Of a stretch of DNA of 64,000 nt, positions 25,763 through 34,353 are shown in pieces. Position 1 is the stretch's first letter; each line of letters starts with the position of its first letter. Position numbers and translations under genes: made by a program. The notes under the pieces were generated by a model, which saw only the letters and a program-made list of their open reading frames with translations, made no database searches and was not told the origin of the DNA. The stretch spans positions 8,724,001 to 8,788,000 of the forward strand of contig NZ_CP064689.1 of NCBI RefSeq assembly GCF_023100945.1, given 5' to 3'. The DNA is from Bradyrhizobium sp. 200 (GTDB lineage: Bacteria; Pseudomonadota; Alphaproteobacteria; Rhizobiales; Xanthobacteraceae).

Positions 25763-27706
25763 ATGTATAGCGATTCGCTGTTCAGCGCTGTCGCTCGGTC
25801 CTTCGAGGCTCGAAGTCAGACCGACCTGTCGATGGCGGAATATCTGGAATCGTGTCGAACAGATCCGATGCGATACGCTAATGCGGTCGAGCGATTACTA
25901 GCTGCGATCGGTGAACCTCAGATGATCGACACGGCCAAGGACCGTCGCCTTGGCCGCATCTTTTCCAATCGGACAATACGCAGCTATCCGGCCTTCGCCG
26001 ACTTCCATGGCATGGAAGACACGATCGAGCGCATCGTTGGTTTCTTCCGCCATGCCGCGCAGGGGCTCGAGGAGCGCAAGCAGATCCTCTATCTGCTGGG
26101 TCCCGTTGGCGGCGGCAAGTCATCGCTCGCCGAGCGGTTGAAGTCGCTGATGGAAGTTCACCCGATCTATGTGCTTAAAGCCGGCGACGAGCTTAGTCCG
26201 GTGTTCGAGTCCCCGCTCGGCCTGTTCGATCCCGAAAACCTCGGACCGATGATCGAGGAGAAGTATGGCATTCCTCGCCGCCGCCTCAACGGGTTGATGA
26301 GCCCGTGGTGCTACAAGCGGCTCGAAGCTTTCGGCGGTGACATCTCGAAGTTCCGCGTGGCAAGGATTCAGCCCTCACGGCTGCGGCAGATCGCGGTAGC
26401 GAAGACGGAGCCGGGCGACGAGAACAACCAGGATATCTCTTCGCTGGTCGGCAAGGTCGATATCCGCAAGCTTGAGACCTACGCCCAGAACGACCCAGAC
26501 GCCTACAGCTACTCGGGCGGGCTCAATCGCGCCAATCAGGGCATTCTCGAATTCGTCGAGATGTTCAAGGCGCCGATCAAGATGCTGCATCCGCTGTTAA
26601 CGGCGACGCAGGAAGGCAATTACATCGGCACCGAAAATATCGGCGCGATTCCCTTCGGCGGCATCATCCTGGCGCACTCGAATGAGGCGGAATGGCAGGG
26701 CTTCAAGGCCAACAAGAAAAACGAGGCGTTCATCGACCGCGTCTGTGTCATCAAGGTCCCGTACTGCCTGCGCGTAACCGAGGAGCAGAAGATCTACGAG
26801 AAGCTGATCTCCGGCTCCGAGCTTGCGGCCGCGCCCTGCGCGCCGGCGACGCTTGAGACGCTCGCCCGCTTCTCGGTAATGTCGCGCCTGCGCAAGCACG
26901 AGAACTCGACGCTGTTTGGCAAGATGCGGGTCTATGACGGCGAAAGTCTTAAAGAGAGCGACCCCAAGGCGCGAAGCGTCCAGGAATACAAGGATGCGGC
27001 CGGCGTCGACGAAGGCATGGACGGCGCCTCGACCCGCTTTGCCTTCAAGGTGCTGGCGGCAACCTTCAACCACGACACCGCCGAGATTGGTGCCGATCCC
27101 GTCCATCTGATGTATGTGCTCGAGCACGCGATTCGGCGCGAGCAGTTGTCTGAGGAGGTCGAGAAGCGTTATCTCGAATTCATCAAGGCCGAGCTCGTGC
27201 CGCGCTATGCTGAGTTCATCGGCAACGAGATCCAGAAGGCGTATCTTGAATCCTATTCCGATTACGGCCAGAACCTGTTCGACCGTTACGTCGACTATGC
27301 AGATGCCTGGATCGAGGACCAGGACTTCAAGGATCCCGACACCGGTCAGATGCTCAGCCGCGAGTTGCTCAACCAGGAACTGACCAAAATCGAGAAGCCC
27401 GCGGGCATCACCAATCCCAAGGATTTCCGCAACGAGGTGGTGAAGTTCTCGCTGCGGTCGCGCGTTCGTAACGGGGGCAAGAATCCGTCCTGGACCTCAT
27501 ACGATAAAATCCGCGAAGTGATGGAAAAGCGGATATTCTCGCAGGTCGACGACCTGTTGCCGGTGATTTCGTTCGGCACGAAGAAGGACAGCGAGACCGA
27601 AAAGAAACACGACGATTTCGTTGCTCGGATGGTGCAGCACGGCTATACCGAACGGCAGGTCCGGCGGCTCGTCGACTGGTACATGCGCGTGAAACGGGCC
27701 GGGTGA
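25763..27706 (+). CDS. prkA: PrkA-family serine protein kinase
   Basis: 647 residues, full length for PrkA. N-terminal PrkA AAA domain with Walker A in LLGPVGGGKSSLAERLK (about residue 118), the long PrkA core, and the C-terminal kinase-like part ending VDWYMRVKRAG. ATG at 25763 follows GGAGGGG. In most genomes prkA is followed by yeaH and spoVR and the set responds to starvation or stress. Here yeaH is cut after about 60 codons and spoVR is absent. The gene sits between the two tRNA-half repeats and may be island cargo. Confidence 0.93.
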   Translation: MYSDSLFSAVARSFEARSQTDLSMAEYLESCRTDPMRYANAVERLLAAIGEPQMIDTAKDRRLGRIFSNRTIRSYPAFADFHGMEDTIERIVGFFRHAAQGLEERKQILYLLGPVGGGKSSLAERLKSLMEVHPIYVLKAGDELSPVFESPLGLFDPENLGPMIEEKYGIPRRRLNGLMSPWCYKRLEAFGGDISKFRVARIQPSRLRQIAVAKTEPGDENNQDISSLVGKVDIRKLETYAQNDPDAYSYSGGLNRANQGILEFVEMFKAPIKMLHPLLTATQEGNYIGTENIGAIPFGGIILAHSNEAEWQGFKANKKNEAFIDRVCVIKVPYCLRVTEEQKIYEKLISGSELAAAPCAPATLETLARFSVMSRLRKHENSTLFGKMRVYDGESLKESDPKARSVQEYKDAAGVDEGMDGASTRFAFKVLAATFNHDTAEIGADPVHLMYVLEHAIRREQLSEEVEKRYLEFIKAELVPRYAEFIGNEIQKAYLESYSDYGQNLFDRYVDYADAWIEDQDFKDPDTGQMLSRELLNQELTKIEKPAGITNPKDFRNEVVKFSLRSRVRNGGKNPSWTSYDKIREVMEKRIFSQVDDLLPVISFGTKKDSETEKKHDDFVARMVQHGYTERQVRRLVDWYMRVKRAG

Positions 27707-27725
27707 GGCGGCTGCAACAGTGGCG

Positions 27726-27914
27726 ATGTTCATCGTCGATCCGAGTCTGAATCCGGGCAGCAAGAGCCTGGAGAACCGCCAGCATTTCCTGCGTCGCGCC
27801 AAGGCGCTGGTTCAGGGTGCCGTCAAGAAGACCTCCGAGGGCCGCGACATCAAGGATGTCCTGGAGGGTGGCGAGGTCTCAATCCTGCTGGTATGGAATC
27901 AACCAACCGCATGA
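27726..27914 (+). pseudogene. YeaH (DUF444) N-terminal fragment
   Basis: Begins like YeaH ([48 protein letters not shown]) and then leaves the family. About 63 of roughly 420 residues remain. Its place 20 bases after prkA is the usual operon position. Confidence 0.75.
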
Positions 27915-27989
27915 CCTTGAGTTGCCGGATCTTGCAACGCGCAAGCTTGCTCGAGTCGAGAGCCGAAGGTCTGCAGCGGGCCGGCTATC

Positions 27990-28173
27990 GCCCGACTTCA
28001 ACACACAAGACCTTCGAGCTGCGCACCGCCACTGGCCTCGCCCGCCTCTGGCGTGATCAAGGCAAGCGCACCGAAGCCCGTGATCTTCTCGCGCCGATCT
28101 ACGGCTGGTTCACCGAAGGTTTCACACGCCTGTGCTGCAAGACGCCAAGGCGCCGCTTGACGAGTTGGCGTGA
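27990..28173 (+). pseudogene. C-terminal fragment of a TPR cyclase/ATPase regulator
   Basis: [20 protein letters not shown] and [17 protein letters not shown] are the classic tail of large TPR regulators with a cyclase or AAA domain. After a one-base shift the tail continues [14 protein letters not shown] and TGA at 28171. It is fused directly to the yeaH stump. Confidence 0.6.
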
Positions 28174-28570
28174 CTCAATTTCACGCTTGCTTGGGAAGAT
28201 AGTCGTCAAGCCCCACAGGGTGGCGATTTTTGTCAGGCGTCTTTTGAGTCGCGACCGCGCGGCAAGCTTGATCGCTATGAGAACCACACTACGTCCGAAG
28301 GTCCGGTTTGGGTCAATCGCGACCGGGTCGCGGCAATAGCAAGTCCAGCCATGTCCGCTATGCCGCCGAAGACGGAAGTAGATTCAGAGCATTGGCGGTA
28401 ACGCATAGGCATGGCGGGTTGATCTCATATGACGGAATCAGCCGTTCTCCTTTGTTCTTCGGGTCCTGTCGGGGTCCCGGTTGGGTCCCGCATGAACGTG
28501 AACGAACGCAGAAGATCGCAAATTGTCGACGTAAAAAACCCCGAGAAAACAAGGACGTTCTGCTGATCCA
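28174..28570. other. Degenerate intergenic region
   Basis: A worn piece of the dispersed repeat lies near 28285-28330 (GGTCCGGTTTGGGTCAATCG). No gene is supported up to the second tRNA-half. Confidence 0.4.
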
Positions 28571-28620
28571 GGCCGCTCATAACGGTCTGGTTGCAGGTTT
28601 GAGTCCTGCCGGGCCCACCA
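28567..28620 (+). repeat. tRNA(CAT) 3' half with CCA, copy 2 (att-like)
   Basis: Contains the 40-base repeat at 28571-28610 plus the real tRNA end: anticodon stem GGCCG/CGGTC, loop CTCATAA, T arm, CGGGCCC, discriminator A and encoded CCA. The D arm and 5' acceptor strand are not present upstream. The family is elongator Met or Ile2 (CAU anticodon). Confidence 0.85.
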
Positions 28621-28780
28621 CTATGTTGCTTTCCAGCGCCACTACGGAGGTCCCTGGTCGATTTTGGATGAGAGAGATCTGGACCTACGTCTCGTCGCTA
28701 ACGGGGGGGAAAGCGGACATGGCCCGAAAGGCCAAACTCGCCTCAGTTGGTTGCCCCTTTCATTTCAAACTGATGTCGCT

Positions 28781-28842
28781 TGTGGCACTTTTGCGAAGTG
28801 CCAACCGGCACGGAGAGTGTCTGCTTATCGGGGTAGACCGGA
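28781..28842 (+). repeat. Dispersed repeat, left half, interrupted by the intron
   Basis: TGTGGCACTTTTGCGAAGTG ... GTCTGCTTATCGGGGTAGAC-CGGA, then the intron. The right half resumes at 30756. Confidence 0.75.
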
Positions 28843-30755
28843 GTGCGCCGGGAGACCGGCAAGGAGTGGATGGTGCAAGTCCATCACGATGAAGGAGTAG
28901 CGAACCGCATCGACCCCGAGTCATGCGCAGATACCCGTGAGGGTATCGGCGAAGCGTTGACAGGGGAGCGCATAGGCCAGCCATTGAGCCGCGAAAGTAC
29001 CCTCATCCTGGGTGCCGACGTCGTTCCGGTGACGGAAGGCAACACGGATGGGCGCGATAACGCGAGCGCCCAGACGGCCCGGCGTGGTCTTAGACACTGG
29101 CATGTGCGCACGCTCCTTGCTCGGGAACCGGGAGATCTCATGGTCGGCCAGCGCCAGCATGCGTGCTGCACTGGTCCGCGTCGGGAAGGCGAGGAGCCGT
29201 AGCCGACGATGTACGATCATGAGAAGTCTGACCCCGCCATAGTAGCTGTGAAGCCGACGAACAAAGCCGGGCAACCGGCTGCGGAGTTGGTGGAGCCAAG
29301 GGCGGGGGCCGAGGGGAATGTGAGTCAGCAAAGCACGGGCCGGGCACAGTACCGGGGAACCGTGTCACAGGCGCTGGCGCGCATACGGCAAGCTGCAAGG
29401 CAAAGGAAGAAGGAGAAGTTCACCGCGCTCTTCCATCACGTCAGTATTGCTCACCTCGCAGAGGCATTCTCTGAACTCAAGGAGAATGCTGCAGCTGGAG
29501 TGGACGGGCTGACATGTCGGGACTACGAGCAGCACCTTGAGCGCAATCTTGAGGACCTGCATGCTCGCGTCCATCGGGGAGCGTATCGGGCACTACCGTC
29601 GCGGCGGGTTTACATACCCAAGCCGGATGGTCGGCAACGCCCGATCGCGGTCGCCGCCCTTGAGGACAAGATCGTCCAGAGGGCTACGGCTGCGGTGCTG
29701 AGCGCGATCTACGAGGAAGATTTCCTCGGGTTCTCGTATGGGTTCCGACCCGGACGCAGCACGCACGATGCGATGGATGCGCTCATGGTCGGGATCACCA
29801 GCACAAAGGTGAACTGGATACTGGACGCCGACATCCGCTCGTTCTTCGACACAGTGAGCCAGGAGTGGCTCATCAAGTTTGTGGAACATCGCGTCGGCGA
29901 CCGACGCATCATCCGCCTGATCCAGAAATGGCTCAAGGCAGGCGTCCTGGAAGACGGGATCGTGACGGTCAGTGACAAGGGGACCGGGCAGGGTTCGGTG
30001 ATCTCACCGCTTCTGGCCAATCTCTACTTGCACTACGCTTTCGACCTCTGGGCCGAGCGCTGGCGACGGCGTGAGGCTGCGGGCAATATGATCATCGTGC
30101 GCTACGCCGACGACCTCATTGTTGGCTTTGAGCACGAGACCGACGCCCGTCGCTTCCTCGACGAGATGCGTAAGCGGTTACAGGAGTTTGCACTGTCGCT
30201 GCATTCGGAGAAGACCCGGCTGATCGAGTTTGGACGCTTCGCGGTGGAAAACCGCAAGCGGCGCGGGCTCGGCAAACCGGAGACCTTCACCTTCCTGGGC
30301 TTCACCTTTATCTGCGGCAAAACTCGTCGGGGCAAATTCCAAATCAAACGGAAGTCCCGGCAGGATCGCATGCAGGCAAAGTTGCAAGCCATCAAACAGG
30401 AACTGCGACGGTGCACGCATCAGCCGATTCCCCAGCAGCGAAGATGGTTGCAGCAGGTCGTCACCGGCTACTTCAACTACCACGCGGTGCCGACAAATAG
30501 TTCGACGCTGACCGCGTTCCTATTCCACGTCACCAATCTCTGGCGGCGCACGCTACGGCAGCGGAGCCAGAAAGACTGGACGACCTAGGAGCGGATCAAG
30601 CGGTTGGCCGACGACTGGCTCCCGAAACCGCGAATCCTTCATCCGTGGCCGGAGAGTCGCTTCGCCGTTAGACACCCAAGGTGGGAGCCGTATGCCCGAA
30701 TTGGGCCCGTACGGATCTGTGCGGGGCGCGAGGTAACTCGCGTCCCTACCGCGAA
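28843..30755 (+). mobile_element. Group II intron
   Basis: Begins GTGCGCCGGGAGACC (group II 5' consensus) and ends with domain V (GAGCCGTATGCCC...GGGCCCGTACGG) and domain VI (GCGGGGCGCGAG-GTAA-CTCGCG, with a candidate bulged branch A in CCCTACCGC). The boundaries are fixed by comparing the flanking repeat with uninterrupted copies: exon ACCGGA + AGTCGGCGG matches ACCGGAAGTCGCCG at 33.07 and 55.7 kb. The 3' end is uncertain by one base and does not show the usual AY. Confidence 0.88.
29209..30588 (+). CDS. ltrA: Group II intron reverse transcriptase/maturase (premature stop)
   Basis: 459 residues. Reverse-transcriptase blocks 0-7 with catalytic YADD (MIIVRYADDLIVGFEH), followed by the thumb/X maturase domain (GYFNYHAVPTNSSTLTAF, WRRTLRQRSQKDWTT). 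TAG at 30586 is followed in frame by ERIKRLADDWLPKPRI and LHPWPESRFAVRHPRWEPYA, which is the usual C-terminal tail. The TAG therefore probably replaces a Trp codon and removes the last 30-50 residues. The RT core is intact, so partial activity is possible. Confidence 0.9.
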   Translation: MYDHEKSDPAIVAVKPTNKAGQPAAELVEPRAGAEGNVSQQSTGRAQYRGTVSQALARIRQAARQRKKEKFTALFHHVSIAHLAEAFSELKENAAAGVDGLTCRDYEQHLERNLEDLHARVHRGAYRALPSRRVYIPKPDGRQRPIAVAALEDKIVQRATAAVLSAIYEEDFLGFSYGFRPGRSTHDAMDALMVGITSTKVNWILDADIRSFFDTVSQEWLIKFVEHRVGDRRIIRLIQKWLKAGVLEDGIVTVSDKGTGQGSVISPLLANLYLHYAFDLWAERWRRREAAGNMIIVRYADDLIVGFEHETDARRFLDEMRKRLQEFALSLHSEKTRLIEFGRFAVENRKRRGLGKPETFTFLGFTFICGKTRRGKFQIKRKSRQDRMQAKLQAIKQELRRCTHQPIPQQRRWLQQVVTGYFNYHAVPTNSSTLTAFLFHVTNLWRRTLRQRSQKDWTT

Positions 30756-30812
30756 AGTCGGCGGTCCGCAGTCAAACCGACGCGATTGACCCACTTCGGA
30801 CATGCCGACTGC
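30756..30812 (+). repeat. Dispersed repeat, right half after the intron
   Basis: AGTCGGCGGTCCGCAGTC, AAACCGACGCGATTGACCC and CTTCGGACATGCC complete the copy begun at 28781. Confidence 0.75.
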
Positions 30813-31097
30813 GCCGCGCTTGCCTACAATGATAGTTCGAAGAGGTGAGGTCGGTCAGACCGGCTAGAGGTCACTAAACTCCACGGCCGACGCTACGCTG
30901 GGAGTCGCCTTCGTCTAGTCACCGTCTCGGCGAGGGCATAAATGTCGGTTGCGCCGCTGCGGATAACTTCAAAAAAACTCCAGATTACTATATTTGCACG
31001 CTGGCAGATACTCAACAAAATTCAACGGCAATCCGTGTTTGTATCGCGCCGCACCCCAGCACTCGGTTGGCAAACCTTCCCTAATGGTAGTAGTTGA

Positions 31098-31493
31098 ATG
31101 ACGGAGTTACGAGGAATTGAAGGCGTCGATCCGCGCGAACTAGAGAGCCAACGTGCGCTTACCGCGGCTTTGTGGTCAACGCTGAAAGAACAAGGCGTGA
31201 TAGACGGCACACCGGGGCGCATCGAATGCTATTTCTTCGCTAAAAGCGATGCGCACGTGACCGCTCTTGTAGCTGCCTTCCCGCGCTGGGAACGCGAGAT
31301 CGCGAACAGTGACAATCCTCTCGGACGGCTCTCGGTACACATCATCTCTCCTCCTGTCCACCTGAGCAAAGAGGCTTTTCTTGAACTGGTCGACGTCGCG
31401 ATGATCGCAGCGCATGAGAGCTCGTGCATCTTCGACGGTTTCCAGGTGGATACGAGCGCGCTGCAGAAGAGACGGTGGTGGAAGTTCTGGTGA
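31098..31493 (+). CDS. RraB-like / DUF695-type hypothetical protein
   Basis: 131 residues. The pattern resembles the RraB (ribonuclease E regulator B)-like fold: RIECYFFAKSDAHVTALVAA, then a beta strand pair and MIAAHESSCIFDGFQVD near the end, matching the family's terminal Gly-x-x-Asp-Gly-like segment. It ends with an aromatic tail RRWWKFW. RraB-like domains also occur as immunity proteins. No toxin is adjacent; the left neighbour is the group II intron. Confidence 0.65.
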   Translation: MTELRGIEGVDPRELESQRALTAALWSTLKEQGVIDGTPGRIECYFFAKSDAHVTALVAAFPRWEREIANSDNPLGRLSVHIISPPVHLSKEAFLELVDVAMIAAHESSCIFDGFQVDTSALQKRRWWKFW

Positions 31494-31530
31494 TGACCAG
31501 AGTCACCGCCCTTGGCCCAAAGCGGGCTTG

Positions 31531-31887
31531 CTAAAAGATGTTGTTGAGGTTGTTGTATTCGTACTCGATGACAGTCGTTTTATCGGGCCGACTTTCAGAC
31601 CTTTTGAGGACGAACCCTGTCTCAGGAGATATCCAAAACTCAGAGATTAGTTTTTCAACTGAGTTAGATTCGATTGTCGCGTAGAAATGCTCGGCTGCCG
31701 TTCTGGTTGTCGTTCTTGAACCGAGGCCCGCTCTGGTTATTGTCGTTGCACCGAGCGCGCGACATGCGGAGACCTTGGGAAAAGCGTCTGCCGCTTGCAC
31801 ATAAGGGTGTAAGACAGCTCGCCAGCATTGTGTCGGGATAGACCTGCGAACGACTTGCAAAACCTCCCTGAAATCCAACCACCACAA
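31531..31887 (-). CDS. Hypothetical protein, probably a C-terminal remnant
   Basis: The last 60 residues look genuine (AAEHFYATIESNSVEKLISE, FWISPETGFVLKRSES, ending EYEYNNLNNIF). The upstream part of the frame is Arg/Ala-rich and may be non-genuine. No start is supported and no family recognised. Confidence 0.35.
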   Translation of the reverse strand: MWWLDFREVLQVVRRSIPTQCWRAVLHPYVQAADAFPKVSACRALGATTITRAGLGSRTTTRTAAEHFYATIESNSVEKLISEFWISPETGFVLKRSESRPDKTTVIEYEYNNLNNIF

Positions 31888-31950
31888 TTCTTCCGTCGTG
31901 CGGTGTGGCTAGGCTGACACGATAGAATTGGGCCTCTTTCTGCCTGAAGT

Positions 31951-31986
31951 CGCCATGTCGCCTTGTGCACCTTTGAGACATGCCCC
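31951..31986 (+). repeat. Dispersed repeat, left half, interrupted by IS30
   Basis: GCACCTTTGAGACATGCCCC is the left part of a repeat copy whose right part resumes at 33034 (CCCCGCCTATCCTGAG). Compare the uninterrupted CTTTGAGACATGCCCGCCTA at 55.68 kb. Confidence 0.7.
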
Positions 31987-33033
31987 TTGGGTTCACGACA
32001 CAAGTGCAACACCTGCTAGGGTGTTGTGGCGATGGGACAGTGTTATGGCCAGCTCAGCCTTGAGGAGCGCGTTGAGATCTACCGCCTGCATGCAGACGGC
32101 AGATCTCAAAAGGAAATTGCGTCTGCGCTCGACCGGGCGCCGTCGACGATCAGTCGGGAACTGCGGCGCAACTCGCGACCTACCAAGGTCTGGCCGGGTG
32201 GCTACGAGCCTGTCCGGGCGCAGCAATTGGCCGAGCGCCAGCGCCAATGGGATGGCCGCTTCAAGCTGGCACGCCAGCTGGACCTGCGGAACCGCGTGGG
32301 CAAAAGCCTTGCGATGGGACATTCCCCCGAGCAGATCGCGGGCCGGCTGGCGCTGGAGCATGGTCGCGTCATCATCAGCCATGAGTCAATCTATCGTTTC
32401 ATTTATCATCGAACGGCTCAGAAGGATTACTGGCATCAGTTGCTGCCCCACCGCAAAAAGACACGAAGGCGACACGGACGCAGCCGGGGAAACTTCATCA
32501 AACAACGGCGCTCGATTGCCGAACGGCCCGCCGAGGTCGAAGGTCGCCGAACACCTGGCCATTGGGAAGCCGACTTCATGCTGTTCGCCAAATGCGGTCA
32601 GGGGCTGTTGTTTCTTCATGAAAGACAAACCCGCTTCAACATCGTTCACCGTCCGGCCGATCGGAAAGCCGGCCCCACAGCCAAAGCCATCGCCCGGAAA
32701 CTCGGCAAACTTCCAACGGCGATGCGAAAATCTATCAGCTTTGACAACGGAAACGAATTTGCCGAGCATCACAGCCTACACAAGAGCCTCGGCCTCCAAA
32801 CCTTCTTCTGCGATCCCCATAGTCCCTGGCAAAAGGGCGGGGTGGAGAACTCTATCGGACGATTACGTCGCTTCCTTCCCCGCAAAGCCGATCTCAACCT
32901 CCTCACGGCAGCCGATCTCAGGCGTCATATTCATCGCCTCAACAACACCCCGCGCAAATGCCTGGACTTCAAAACCCCTGCTGAGGCATTCTCCAAACTC
33001 AAATCAACCGTTGCACTTCAAACGTGAATCCAT
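31987..33033 (+). mobile_element. IS30-family insertion sequence
   Basis: A 1047-bp element. The ends are imperfect inverted repeats of about 24 bp: TTGGGTTCACGACACAAGTG at the left, ATGGATTCACGTTTGAAGTG (reverse-complement reading) at the right. A C-run on both sides is the likely short target duplication. Carries one full-length transposase gene. Confidence 0.88.
32032..33027 (+). CDS. IS30-family transposase
   Basis: 331 residues. N-terminal HTH (LSLEERVEIYRLHADGRSQK, IASALDRAPSTISRELRRN), a second helical domain (ESIYRFIYH), and the DDE core: Asp in GHWEADFMLF, Asp in ISFDNGNEF and Glu in GGVENSIGRLRRFLPRKAD. Typical length for IS30 is about 340. ATG at 32032 is preferred to the TTG at 32026. 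Confidence 0.95.
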   Translation: MGQCYGQLSLEERVEIYRLHADGRSQKEIASALDRAPSTISRELRRNSRPTKVWPGGYEPVRAQQLAERQRQWDGRFKLARQLDLRNRVGKSLAMGHSPEQIAGRLALEHGRVIISHESIYRFIYHRTAQKDYWHQLLPHRKKTRRRHGRSRGNFIKQRRSIAERPAEVEGRRTPGHWEADFMLFAKCGQGLLFLHERQTRFNIVHRPADRKAGPTAKAIARKLGKLPTAMRKSISFDNGNEFAEHHSLHKSLGLQTFFCDPHSPWQKGGVENSIGRLRRFLPRKADLNLLTAADLRRHIHRLNNTPRKCLDFKTPAEAFSKLKSTVALQT

Positions 33034-33123
33034 CCCCGCCTATCCTGAGAATGTCCGGTCACGGAGCAGACCGGAAGTCGCCGTGGTTCGGTCAAACCGA
33101 CGCGATTGACCCATTTCGGACCT
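33034..33123 (+). repeat. Dispersed repeat, right half after IS30
   Basis: CCTGAGAATGTCCGGTCACG, GCAGACCGGAAGTCGCCG and CAAACCGACGCGATTGACCC. Confidence 0.7.
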
Positions 33124-33134
33124 AGACGCTTCTT

Positions 33135-33563
33135 ATGCGGTCATGGAAATGTTGTGTAGTGCAACTGAAGGAACGGAAGTGTCTGCGCGTTTACTCGACG
33201 GCCGACGGCGAGTCCCACTTCGATGAGGTCGAAATCCCGACAACCTCTCGACAGGTTCACCCTAATGCCGCTGCATTCGAAGTGTCAGCGAAGTACGCGG
33301 CGTCAGGCATCCGTTTCACGCACATTCCGGCGGGTGCGCGACAGGTCGATTGGCATACAGTGCCGGAGCGCGTACTGACAGTGAGGCTTGATGGGTCGGC
33401 AGAATACCAGACAAGTGACGGAGATGAAAGGCGCGTACCGGCCGGTAGCTTCGTCTTGTTTGAGAACGTGGATGGCAAGGGACACAAATCGCTACATTCG
33501 CCGCAAGAACAGACAGTGCTCTGGATTAGTCTCCGCAAGGTCTCAAGAACCCTTGACGCTTAG
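33135..33563 (+). CDS. Cupin-like hypothetical protein
   Basis: 142 residues with a single cupin-type beta barrel: ASGIRFTHIPAGARQVDWHT, then VPERVLTVRLDGSAEYQTSD, VPAGSFVLFENVDGKGHKS. His and acidic residues occur in places expected for a cupin metal site. I recognise the sequence style as a recurrent small cupin of Bradyrhizobium. The start is uncertain; homologues probably begin near KCLRVYST, but no ATG lies there. Confidence 0.75.
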   Translation: MRSWKCCVVQLKERKCLRVYSTADGESHFDEVEIPTTSRQVHPNAAAFEVSAKYAASGIRFTHIPAGARQVDWHTVPERVLTVRLDGSAEYQTSDGDERRVPAGSFVLFENVDGKGHKSLHSPQEQTVLWISLRKVSRTLDA

Positions 33564-33619
33564 TGGAAAAATCGGCGGTCCGGTTTAGCCCGACTCTATG
33601 ACCGTTCATGGCGCAAAGC

Positions 33620-34250
33620 CGCCGTTCGGGCTCAGGCCGAGTTACGGCTCGACAAAAATACTTCAATTTCGTCGACGAGTGTTTCCCAGGCAGGTTAGAT
33701 GCCAGAAGCGTATGGTTTTCGCTGTCTAGCGGGACCAGTTTGGCATTCGGGATCGATGTCGCTATTGGTCGCCCTTGTTCGAAAGGGACAAGCTGGTCGC
33801 GCAGAGAATGCAGAACAAGAGTGGGCGCGGTAATCGATGAGAAGCGCCCCTGGAAATATATTTGATCGACAGCAATCCTAGAGGCAATACCACTTTCCAG
33901 CGTTAGCGCCGTCGAATGAAGGTCGCTGAACCATTTGAACTGCTCGGTGGTGGCGTTTGGTAGGAAGAGCGAACTGAACGCGCGCCAGAATGGCGACTTC
34001 ACGTCATTCGAGGCGCTCCGGATCATAGTGAGAAATGCTTTTTCCTTGTCGATCGTCTGTGGAGAGTGTCGTTTGTTGCGGCCGAGCGCATACCACCATA
34101 AATCATGAGCTTCGAAACCTGATTCGCGTTACCGGCGGCGTACGCAATGGCGGTCGCTGAGCCCCCCGATATTCCCAGCAGCGCGGACCACGGCCGTCAT
34201 AGAATACAAGTGAATGGCAATTCGCCAGACGCCGCATCAGTGTAGACGTC
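33620..34250 (-). pseudogene. Alpha/beta-hydrolase regulator, C-terminal remnant with frameshifts
   Basis: Reading leftward: LVFYDGRG, then (deletion) ALLGISGGSATAIAYAAGNA with the nucleophile elbow, KLMIYGG, a one-base shift, ALGRNKRHSPQTIDKEKAFL, PFWRAFSSLFLPNATTEQFK, then the Asp region LVLHSLRDQLVPFEQG and the His region LDSENHTLL. It is the same subfamily as the winged-helix/hydrolase pseudogene at 14.6-15.6 kb, which shares GGFALGRNKR and FSSVFLP. The DNA-binding part is lost. Confidence 0.7.
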
Positions 34251-34353
34251 AACGGGCTCTGCCATTCGTGCTCGATGTGCGTATCCGGACGCACACTACA
34301 ACCCGCGCGGTAAGCTTTTCCTTGAAGGGCACGAGCGCGTCGAATTTCTGGAC

